Made by a program: the position numbers and the translations under genes. The notes under the pieces were generated by a model, which saw nothing but the letters and a program-made list of their open reading frames with translations, was not told the origin of the DNA and searched no databases. From Hypomesus transpacificus (lineage: Eukaryota; Chordata; Actinopteri; Osmeriformes; Osmeridae): a stretch of 64,000 nt of DNA. How positions within the stretch are numbered: the first letter of the stretch is position 1; every line of letters begins with the position of its first letter. Below, in pieces: positions 50,701 to 62,057 of this stretch. The stretch spans positions 424,215-488,214 of the forward strand of contig NC_061075.1 of the NCBI RefSeq assembly GCF_021917145.1, read 5' to 3'.

Positions 50701-53700
50701 CCCCCCCTTTAGTCTCCCTCAGTGAGAAACAACAACAAAATAAGCCAAAGTCTCAAATTCTCCTCCAGAGCTCAGTCATAACATCCCCCACACCCTGTAG
50801 ACCTGAGTCTCTCTAACCCTGCCACAAGCATTCCTGCCAAGGCTCCTTTCACAGCCTGGTGGCGGAGCGGCACAGTGGGGAGCACAGGACACAACACTCC
50901 TGACTAGAGTCACAGTTTCAGGTTTATTTTGTCGTTTGTAAACAGGAACAGGCACCCCCCCATACATTTACATTTACATCTAGTCATTTAGCAGACGCTC
51001 TTATCCAGAGCGACAGTAAGTACAGAGACATTCCCCCTGAGGCAAGTAGGGTGAAGTGCCTTGCCCAAGGACACAACGTCATTTGGCACGGCGGGGAATC
51101 GATCCGGTAACCTTCTGATTACTAGCCCGACTCCCTCACCGCTCAGCCATCTGACTCCCCTGACACACAGCAGTGTGCAGTGTGAGAAATGACACTACAG
51201 GAAAATCTGTTAGAAATGACTCCAGAGTTGACATGGCCTTTCTAAAACAGTCTCCCTGGCTCTCTGTTTGAGCGAGGCTGGCACAGTGCATCTGAGTCTG
51301 AGCTTCACAAAGCTGTAAATGTACCAGTGACATAGCCCAGCGATTGATGGAGTTTGGATGTGGGAAATGTGTGTGTGTGTTTATTCATGTGTGTCTGTGT
51401 GTGTGTGACATGTCTGTGTGTGTGTGTGTGTGATGTGTGTGTGTGTGTGTGTCTGTGTGTGACATGTCTGTGTGTGTGTGTGTGATGTGTGTGAGTCCTG
51501 CAGGTGTGCCGGGCTGGGCCGCGTGAACAGCCTGCTGAGGGGAGCAGCTGCAACAGGCGGGTGCCGCCCATCAAGCCCTGGAGGAGAGGGTGGAACAGGA
51601 CAGACAGGCCCTGGAGGAGAAGGACGCACGCCTGCGACAAGAGCAGGAGGTGAGAGAGGAGGGGGGAGGGGGAAGAGGGGGAGGTGAGAGAGGAGGGGGG
51701 GTAAAGAGGGGGAGGTGAGAGAGGAGGGGGGAGGGGGAAGAAGGGGAGGTGAGAGAGGAGGGGGGGGGGGAAGAGGGGGAGGTGAGAGAGGAGGGGGGGG
51801 GAGGTGAGAGAGGAGGGGGGAGGGGGGAAGAGGGGGAGGTGAGAGAGGAGGGGGGGGGGTAAGAGGGGGGAGGTGAGAGAGGAGGGGGGAGGGGGAAGAA
51901 GGGGAGGTGAGAGAGGAGGGGGGGGGGGAGGGAGAAGGGGAGGTGGAGAGAGGAGGGGGGGGGGGGTAAGAGGGGGAGGTGCGAGAGAGGAGGGGGGGAG
52001 GGGGAAGAGCGGGGAGGTGAGCGAGAGGAGGGGGGAGGAGTGAGGGCGGAAGGATCTTGCTCCAATGAGGGGGAAAAAAGGGCTGACAGGCCGAGAAGGC
52101 AAAGCGCAGGGGCTGGCTCTCTCTCCTCTTCCCTCCTCTCCTCTCCTCCTCCCTCTCCCTCTCCTCACTCCCTCTCCCTCTCCCTCTCCTCTCCCTCTCC
52201 CTCTCCCTCCTCGCCTCCTCCCTCTCCTCACTCCTCCTCTCCCTCTCCCTCTCCTCTCCCTCTCCCTCTCCCTCTCCCTCTCCCTCTCCCTCTCCCCTCT
52301 CCCTCTCCCTCTCCCTCTCCCTCTCCCTCTTCCTCTTCCTCCTCCTCCTCCTCGTCCTGTCCTCTCCCTCTCCCTCTCCCTCTCCCTCTCCCTCTCCCTC
52401 TCCCTCCTCCTCCTCCTCGCCCTCTCCCTCTCCCTCCCTCTCCTCCCCCTCCTCCTCTCCCTCCCCCTCCCCCTCCTCCTCTCCCTCCCCCTCTTCCTCC
52501 TCCTCTTCCTCTCCCTCTCCCTCTCCCCTCTCCCTCTCCCTCTCCCTCTCCCTCTCCCTCTCCCTCTCCCTCTCCCTCCCCTCTTCCTCTCCCTCCCCCC
52601 CTCTTCCTCCTCCTCCTCGTCTTCTCCCTCCCTCTCCCTCCTCCTCCTCGCCCTCTCCCTCTCCCTCCCTCTCCTCCCCCTTCTCCTCTCCCTCCCCCTC
52701 TTCCTCCTCCTCTTCATCTCCCTCTCCCTCCCTCTTCCTCTCCCTCCCCCTCTTCCTCCTCCTCCTCGTCTTCTCCCTCCCTCCTCCTCCTCCTCGCCCT
52801 CTCCCTCTCCCTCCCTCTCCTCCCACTCCTCCTCTCCCTCCCCCTCTTCCTCCTCCTCTTCCTCTCCCTCTCCCTCTTCCTCTTCCTCTTCCTCTTCCTC
52901 TTCCTCTTCCTCTTCCTCTCCCTCTCCCTCTCCCTCCCTCTTCCTCTCCCTCTCCCTCCCCCTCTTCCTCCTCCTCCTCCCCCTCTCCCTCCCTCCCCCT
53001 CCTCCTCCTCCTCTCCCTCTCCCTCTCCCTCTTCCTCTCCCTCTCCCTCTCCCTCTCCCTCTCCCTCTCCCTCTCCCTCTCCCTCTCCCTCTCCCTCTCC
53101 CTCTCCCTCCCTCTCCTCCTCCTCCTCCTCCTCCTCTCCCTCCCCCTCTTCCTCCTCCTCTTCCTCTCCCTCTCCCTCTTCCTCCTCCTCTTCCTCCCCC
53201 TCTTCCTCCTCCTCCTCCTCTCCCAGGTTGAGCAACTTCCCCTGTAAAGGTTCCATGGCGAGGCAGATCCATTCATAACCCGGCTTGTCGATTCATGCTC
53301 ATTCTCTGTTCGTTTCTTTGTTATGATTTTGGAGTTGTTGTTTCCTGTGAAAACATTCCGATGGTTGAAAAATGAGGGGGGCTTTTTAAACGGTGCAAAT
53401 AATCTGGCAGGATGAAGGAATTCACACTGTAAATGGCTACATCTGTTGATACAGTGAAAGCCAATAGTTTGTTTGTGTTACTCTGTGTGTGTGTGTAGGT
53501 TGGTGTGATGTGTGTGTGTGTGTAGGTTGGTGTGATGTGTGTGGGTATGTGTGAGTCGTTCATGTTTCCTGTGTTCCAACACCCCAGCAGCTCCTCAGTG
53601 TGTCTGTGTCGTCTGCTGTTCCTCCCGCTCCGTCGCCTCCACCCTGACCCCCCCCTGTGCCCCTCTCTGTCCCCCAGACGAGTGCCTCGCGGCTAGGACG

Positions 53701-55378
53701 TGAGCAGGCCCGCGTCAGGGCCCTGTGGCGCCAGGCCGTCTCCCTCCGGAGCTCCTGCACCCAGCTGAGGGCCTTTGCTGACAGGTGAGAGAGGCCGGCC
53801 GCCAGGGGCTCCTCCGGGGGCTCCAGGATTACACCAGCCCTCCCCCCTCCATCTCCTCCCCCTCTTCCCCCCTTCTCTCATCCATCGCTGCCTGTATCAC
53901 ACCAGCTCTACCCTTCCCTCTCCTCCCCCTTCTCTCATCCATTGCTGCCTGTATCACACCAGCCCTCCCCCTCCCTCTCCTCCCCCTCCTCCCCCCCTTC
54001 TCTCAATCCATCCCTGCCTGGATCAAAGGGGAGTGGGGTCACTGGGTCTTCCTGCTCCCCCCCACTCGGAGCCTTCTCTCCTGGGGACGGGTGGTTTGAG
54101 GTCCCTCTGGTTTGGAGACATCCATCAGGGTGGAGGCCAGTGTGGAGGCCTTGGCTTGTGTCATGTTGACCCACCGTGAGTGTGGACGCGCAGTGTGCTG
54201 TCGTAAGGATGACTCCCAGACATCATCCTGCTGGCGTTTCATAGGTTCAAAGAGCCCAGATCGGGAGAGCAATGGTTACAGGCGTCTAAGTACATAGAAC
54301 CCTGGCCCCGAAGAAACTGATGGGCCTCACACAAACATCAAACTGAAAACATGTCAGACCTGCTTGTGAGATGTGACCTCGTTGTATTAAAGCAACAGCA
54401 TCAGGATCCTGGTGTGTGTTCTGCAGGAGTCTGTCGGAGGTGCATGGGGAGTGTGTCAGCGCCACACGCAGACTGCATGCTGCCTGTTTGAGTGTGGAGG
54501 CCAGCCATGCACAGCACAGTGCCCCTGCTGGCCTGGAGGCCTCAGGGCTGGAGCTCCAGCTGAGAGACAAGCTGAAGGAGGCCATGCAGCTGCAGGGACG
54601 CTGGGACGCCGAGAAAGTAGAGCTCAACACCAGGTCGGCTCTCGCCTGCCTGCCTGTCTGTCTGCCCGGCTGTCTGCCTGTCCGCCTGTCTGCCTGTCTG
54701 TCTTCCACCTGTCTGCCTGTCTGCCTGTCTGTCTTCCACCTGTCTGCCTGTCTGCCTGTCTGTCTTCCACCTGTCTGCCTGTCTGCCTGTCTGTCTTCCA
54801 CCTGTCTGCCTGTCTGTCTTCCGCCTGTCTGCCTGTCTGTCTGTCCGCCTGTCTGCCTGTCTGTCTTCCACCTGTCTGCCTGTCTGCCTGTCTGTCTTCC
54901 ACCTGTCTGCCTGTCTGTCTTCCACCTGTCTGCCTGTCTGCCTGTCTGTCTTCCGCCTGTCTGCCTGTCTGTCTTCCACCTGTCTGCCTGTCTGCCTGTC
55001 TGCCTGTCTGCCTGTCTGCCTGTCCGCCTGTCTGCCTGTCTGCCTGTCTGTCTTCCACCTGTCTGCCTGTCTGTCTGTCTGCCTGTCCGCCTGTCCGCCT
55101 GTCTGCCTGTCTGTCTGTCCGCCTGTCTGCCTGTCTGTCTTCCACCTGTCTGCCTGTCTGTCTGTCCGCCTGTCTGCCTGTCTGTCTTCCACCTGTCTGC
55201 CTGTCTGTCTGTCCGCCTGTCTGCCTGTCTGTCTTCCACCTGTCTGTGGCCAGTATAAAAGGCCCTCACCCTGACCCCCCCCCCCCCTACCATGTTGACT
55301 TTCGCCCCCCCCCTGCCCAGAGAACCCCCTTGCTGGGCACCACTGTGTCTCCCTTCAGGAGCATGGCTGCTTCCTCCA

Positions 55379-55428
<50 letters not shown>

Positions 55429-58400
55429 CAGGATCCTGGAGCTGACTGACATGGTGAAGAATTTGAGAGCTCAGAATAGTCAGAAGGACTCCAGCCTGGC
55501 TGCCATGGAAACCAGCCTGGACAGGATGGTGAGACCACAGGGGTGGGAGGGGGGTGGGGGGGGGGGGGGGGGGGGGGGGGCTTGGTGGGGGTGGGTGCTT
55601 GGGGGTTACGGGAGGACTGCATTCCTTTAGTCTGGACCTCCAGCTCTTGATAAACTCCACCACCAGACTGCTGTGGTCTGGTGTGAGTCAGGGCTGGCCC
55701 ATGTCTACCTGTGTGACCTCTGACCTGGCTGTCTGTAGGAGGCTGGCAGGATGGAGGACAAGGAGGAGAGGACCAGCCTGCGCTCTGAGGTGGACACCCT
55801 CCAGCTGACCCTCCACAACATCAACCAGGTAGAACACACCTGGTTATTACACACCTAGTTATTACACACCTGGTCAGAACACACCTGGCTTAATCTGTTT
55901 ACATCTTAAGAGAAAGAAGCGCCTAACCAGTGTACTATATCCCCCCCCCATTTTTATTTTCTCAGTTGATTTGTGGTGAAGGTTTCTCCTCCCCCTCCTC
56001 CCCCTCCTCCCCCCTGAGAAGCAGCACGCTGGCGGCTGTCCAGACGGCCCTCGCCCAGCACCAAACCCAGACACAGGTCAGACACACCCAGACACCGGTC
56101 AGACACACCCAGTCTCATAGATCCAGTGTTGATAGAGGCTGTTCTGTTATAGTACCTCCCCCCCTACTCTGTGACACCAGGACCTGCATGGGCGGCTGGC
56201 GGAGGCTCTGGAGGAGGTGGGCTCCTTACGCTCCCAGCTGCAAGAGGCTGAGGAGGCCAGGGGGAGGCTGGAGGAGAGGCTGCAGGAGCAGCAGAGTGAG
56301 GCCCAGAGGCTGAAGACCACCCTGGAGGAGGGCCTGAGAGACAGCCAGAGATGCCACACCTCCCTGAACGTCCTGCACAGGTGAGACAGGGTGTGAGAGA
56401 GTGTGAGTGGATGTGTGAGTGTGTGCCAGGCTGCTAGAGAGATTGGCAGGGAGAAGGTGGTGTTCACCTGCCTGTGTGTGGATTGTGTTTGATCTCTCTC
56501 TCTGTCCCCCCCCCTCCCGCTCTCCCTCTCGGTGACTGGGGACAGTGAGAAGGGCAGCCTGGAGCGGAGGCTAGCTGAGTTGCAGGGAGACGCAGAGGCG
56601 CGGGGAGCAGAGCTGGAGGAGGTGCAGGGAGCAGTCCTGGAGCTCCAGAGAGAGAGAGACCTGCTGAGGCAGAAGAGAGAGGACCTGGAAGAGGAGCTGG
56701 GTCTCCAGCGCAGCCAGACCCAGAGAGGGTAGCGTCCTGGGGGAGGGAAAGAGGGAACATGTCTTTCTCTAGCCCTAGTCCCCAGCCACGTCTTTCTCAC
56801 CCCTCCTCTCCTCACCCCTCCTCTCTCCAGAGTGGTTCTTTTGCGTTCGGATCAGGACCACATGTCATTTTCAGAGCTGCTCTGCGCCCAGATGACACTG
56901 GATTAAAATAGAAATGATTTACATGACAGAGCTGGCTGTGCTGCCAGAGAGAGGCTGTTCCCTGTCGGCCTCCCAGCTGAGGCTGCCTCAGGGCCCAGAG
57001 AGAGGATCCCAGCTCAGGCTGCCTCAGAGCCCAGAGAGAGGATCCCAACTGAGGCTGCCTCAGAGCACAGGGAGAGAGGCTGCCAGCTGAGGCTGCCTCA
57101 GGGCCCAGGGAGAGGCTCCCAGCTGAGGCTGCCTCAGAGCTTAGAGAGAGGCTCCACCTCTGTATCCCAGCGTGTCTTAGGCTCTCCGAGCGGGAGACAT
57201 GATTGCTTAGGGAGACGGTTAATATAAACAGTGCATGTGAAGGTGTGTGTGTGTGTGTGTGTGGGGAGAGAGAAAAAGACAGAAGAGTGAATGAGGGAGA
57301 GAGGTGCATGGCTGTATCTGTGTGAAGGAGTATGTAGTGTTATATGTGTGTGTGTGTGTGTGTGTGTGTAGCCAGAGGAGCCTGGAGGTGCTGGAGGGAG
57401 AGCACTCAGAGCTGAGGAGAGACCTGGTGACCCTGAGGGAGGCTCTGGGTCATGTGACCCTGCAGAAGGAGGTGCTGCAGGACGACAAGAGCAGCCTCAC
57501 CCTGGCCCTCAGCAAGGTGCTGCTCTCCTCCTCCTCCTCCTCCTCTCTCCCCCAGGTCCTCCTCCTCCTCTTCCTCTCTCCCCCAGGTCCTCCTTCTCTC
57601 TCCCCCAGGTCCTCCTCCTCCTCCTCCTCCTCCTCCTCCTCCTCTCTCCCCCAGGTCCTCCTCCTCCTCTCTCCCCCAGGTCCTCCTCCTCCTCCTCCTC
57701 TCTCCCCGAGGTCCTCCTCCTCCTCTCTCCCCCAGGTCCTCTTCCTCCACCTCCTCCTGTTCCACCTCATCATCCTTTCCTACTGCTCCTCTTATCCACC
57801 TCCCCCACTCTTCACTACACCTCCTCATATCACGCTACTCTTCACTACACCTCCTCATATCACGCTACTCTTCACTACACCTCCTCATATCACGCTACTC
57901 TTCACTACACTTCCTCATATCACGCTACTCTTCAAAACACCTCCTCATATCACGCTACTCTTCACTACACCTCCTCATATCACGCTACTCTTCACTACAC
58001 CTCCTCATATCACGCTACTCTTCACTACACCTCCTCATATCACGCTACTCTTCACTACACCTCCTCATATCACGCTACTCTTCACTACACCTCCTCATAT
58101 CACGCTACTCCTCACTACACCTCCTCATATCACGCTACTCTTCACTACACCTCCTCATATCACGCTACTCTTCACTACACCTCCTCATATCACGCTACTC
58201 TTCACTACACCTCCTCATATCATATCACGCTACTCCTCACTACACCTCCTCATATCACGCTACTCTTCACTACACCTCCTCATATCACGCTACTCTTCAC
58301 TACACCTCCTCATATCACGCTACTCTTCACTACACCTCCTCATATCACGCTACTCTTCACTACACCTCCTCATATCACGCTACTCCTCACTACACCTCCT

Positions 58401-59693
58401 CATATCACGCTACTCTTCACTACACCTCCTCATATCACGCTACTCTTCACTACACCTCCTCATATCACGCTACTCTTCACTACACCTCCTCATATCACGC
58501 GACTCTTCTTCACCACACACACTCACACACACACTCACAGCCTCCCCCTGGCCCGGCGGTGTCACCTGTACGTGTCCTGCAGGTGGAGTCCCAGAATGCC
58601 GAGCGGGAGCTGGGCGTGGCCAGGCTGCAGAGCCAGGAGGCTGGTCTGAGAGACTCCCTGTCCAAGATGGCCGCCCTGAGCGAGGGCCTGGCCAGCGACA
58701 AGGTGGAGCTCAACCGCCTCCTGCTGCAGGTCAGAGTGGAGGGGGGGGGGGGGAGCAGGGGCTCTGGCAGGGGGGAGAGTAACCCAATCATATTCTCTCT
58801 CTCCAGGCGGAGGGGGAAAAGGCGGAGCTTAGTGAGCGGTGCAGAGAGGCGGAGCTAGAACGGGCGTCGGCCAGGGAGGCGGGACTGCGTCTGCAGCGGG
58901 AGCTGGACGACCTGGGGGCGGAGCGGCGCGCGCTGGAGGGTTCCCACGGCAACCTGCTGCAGGATCGCCAGAGGCTGCAGGAGGAGCTGCTCCTGCTCCA
59001 GAGACAGCAGGCCCACACCCTGGAGCTGCATGAACAGGTCAGCACCTCCTCACTGCCCACACCCTGGAGCTGCATGAACAGGTCAGCACCTCCTCACTGC
59101 CCACACCCTGGAGCTGCATGAACAGGTCAGCACCTCCTCACTGCCCACACCCTGGAGCTGCATGAACAGGTCAGCACCTCCTCACTGCCCACACCCTGGA
59201 GCTGCATGAACAGGTCAGCACCTCCTCACTGGGTGGTTCCTGCTGGATGTGATTAACAGCTCCAAGCAGCTCGACGGCCCTCCTTGTCACATTAAACACC
59301 AGAGGAGATATTGGATCCATGTTCCGTGATGCTCCACCCCCCCAGGAGAGCCAGGGTCAGGCAGGAAATACATCCCAGATAACATCCGAGAGGAGGGCGA
59401 GAGAGACAGAGAGACAGAGAGACAGAGAGAGAGAGAGCTGGTATTTTACAGTGATCCGCCCCTGTCCGCCTTGGTCCAGACCCCTCCCTCTGAAGAATGG
59501 ATGGAATTTTGTTTTATTATCTGTTCTGTGAAAACGGCCAACAGCCATGTTGTTCTCTGACCTTGAATTTAGCAACTCTAAACAACTGGATAAATCCCTT
59601 CAGAAAGCTTTTATAGGGAACTGAGAACTTATCTGTGAAAATCAGCGAGCCACGTCTAAAATCATCCCTGTGACGCCCTCCATCCCTCCACCC

Positions 59694-59780
<87 letters not shown>

Positions 59781-61587
59781 CTCCTCTTACTGGGAGATTC
59801 ACACCATAACATTGGTGTGATACAGCCCCCTTTATATTTGCCTGGAGCCAGGCTGAAAGACAGCCTGTATTAATATTTAGTTAGTTCGTTTTCAAAAAAA
59901 CTAATTAGTGCGATTATTGCTTTTCGAACAGTGCTGTTGCTGCGCTGTAATAGTAGAAGTAGGCCGTGGGAGAGGGGCTGGGCAGGATGTGTGATGATGG
60001 TACGCCAGGAAATGGCCTTTTAGACGCAGCAGGGAAACTTCTAGAGTTACAGAGGAATGTGGGAACATCCTGCAAGCTGACAGCCCATAATAAACAGCCA
60101 ATAGACCTTGACTCAATCCAGGAGAGCCTTTGATTGACGTTGTATCCATTTTGACGACGCTGCTGTAAAAAGCCTTCATCTCAGTGAGCCGTCATCGAGA
60201 TCTCTGTATCGTTGGCCCTGATTGGGTGAACCCTGAGAGGGCAGAGTCATGGTTTTCTGCGACCACAGTGGTACCCTACACAGGTAGGGTGTATGTTTTT
60301 ATGTGTGTGTGTGTGCAGGTAAGCAGACAGCTGCAGGTGCAGGGTGAGCAGCTGTCCCAGGCCAGCAGGGGGCAGGAGAGCCAGGCTTCGGCCCTGCAGA
60401 GAGCCTCCCTGGAAGGGGAGCAGCTGACCAGAGACAGGGCCCGCTTGGAGGTGCTGCTCCACGCTGCCCAGCGCAAGGCCTGCGGACTCACCCAGGAACT
60501 GGCTGCTCTCAGGTGGGGGAGGAGGGGGCAGGGGGACAGCTAGTGGTCATGTAGGGTTAGGGTTAGCTAGAGTGGTTAAGGTTAGCTAGAGTGGTTAGGG
60601 TTAGCTACAGTGGTTAGGGTTAGCTACAGTGGTTAGGGTTAGCTAGAGTGGTTAGGGTTAGCTAGAGTGGTTAGGGTTAGCTAGAGTGGTTAGGGTTAGC
60701 TACAGTGGTTAGGGTTAGCTACAGTGGTTAGGGTTAGCTAGAGTGGTTAGGGTTAGCTAGAGTGGTTAGGGTTAGCTAGAGTGGTTAGGGTTAGCTAGAG
60801 TGGTCAGGTAGGGTTTGTTTGCTGTGCAGGCCAACCATGAACCACTGAGCTTTACTGCTTATGATTCCAAGTTGAGTTCAAAACTGTTCAGAGCCAAAAC
60901 CTCCTCTCCCCTCCCCTCTCCCCTCCTCTCCCCCTCCCGCCCTTCCCTCTCCTCTCCTCCCTTCCAGGGCAGAGAAGGACTCCTTGGAGACAGCTCTGTT
61001 TGAGGGCCAGGAGGTGACCTCCTCTCTGGAGGCAGAGCGAGCTGGTCTGGAGGGGGAGAGACGCAGCCTGGTGCAGGCCAACGAGACGCTGATGCGTGAG
61101 TACCCCCGACCACCACCACACACACACTCACACACACTCACACACACACACACAGGTACACACATACACACACTCTCTCACACACAGCTGAGAACACAGT
61201 GCATGAACATCCTGAGCACCTGAGAGCAGACCTCCATGACGTGTTTGTGTGTGTACCTATGTTTGTGTACCTGTGTGTGTGTGCCAGGTGAGGGGGCTGG
61301 ACTGCGTGTGGAGCTCCAGAGGGTGGAGAGCAGGGCAGAGCAGGAGCGGATCCAGCTGCAAGAGAGGCTGGCCCAGGTGGAGAGCAGCACCCAGCAGGCC
61401 CTGGCTGCCCTGGAGCTCACACACGCCCAGGAGCTGGAAGCTGAACGCAGGGACAAGGTACTAGGCTGGACTAGGTCTGGACTGGGGCTGGACTGGGGCT
61501 GGACTGGGGCTGTACTGGGGCTGTACTGGGGCTGGACTGGGGCTGGACTGGGGCTGGACTGGGGCTGGACTGGGGCTGGACTGAGAC

Positions 61588-61618
<31 letters not shown>

Positions 61619-62024
61619 GAGCAGCAGGACGCTGCCCTGGCCCAGCAGCAGCAGATACACAGCGTGAGGTGTGAGGAGAGTGAGGCTCGGCTGCAGCAGA
61701 GTCGCTCTCAGGCCCAGCAGCTGCAGGAGCAGCTGAACACAGCTCACACCCTCTGCAGCACCAGCCTGCTGCAGGCAGAGACCAGCAAACAGCAGGTGGG
61801 GGGGGGGGGGTGTGTTGGTGACAACAGTGTATGCGTTGGTATTAGTGTGTGTTAGTATCAATGTGTGTGTGTGTGTGTGTGCAGGCTCTGTCCCAGAAGG
61901 AAGAAGAGATGGCAGCTCTGGCAGAGCGCCTGGCAACCTTGCAGCACGACCTAGCAACCAGCGCCATGGAAACGGAGCGTGTACGAAGAGACGCCCAGAG
62001 CGCACAGGAGCGTGACAAGGTAGA

Positions 62025-62057
<33 letters not shown>

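Noticed and set aside
51305..53278. Long open frames (up to about 650 codons) on both strands
   Set aside because: Low-complexity purine/pyrimidine tract: Gly/Arg/Glu on one strand and Ser/Leu/Pro on the other. No domain or start context.
54286..55452. 388-codon minus-strand frame rich in Arg/Gln/Thr/Asp
   Set aside because: It is the complement of the ctgcctgtctgt array plus antisense of a crocc2 exon.
57304..58782. 492-codon open frame over the 30-bp repeat
   Set aside because: Only 57372-57516 and 58583-58729 are family-like exons; the middle is a 30-bp repeat open because 30 is divisible by three.
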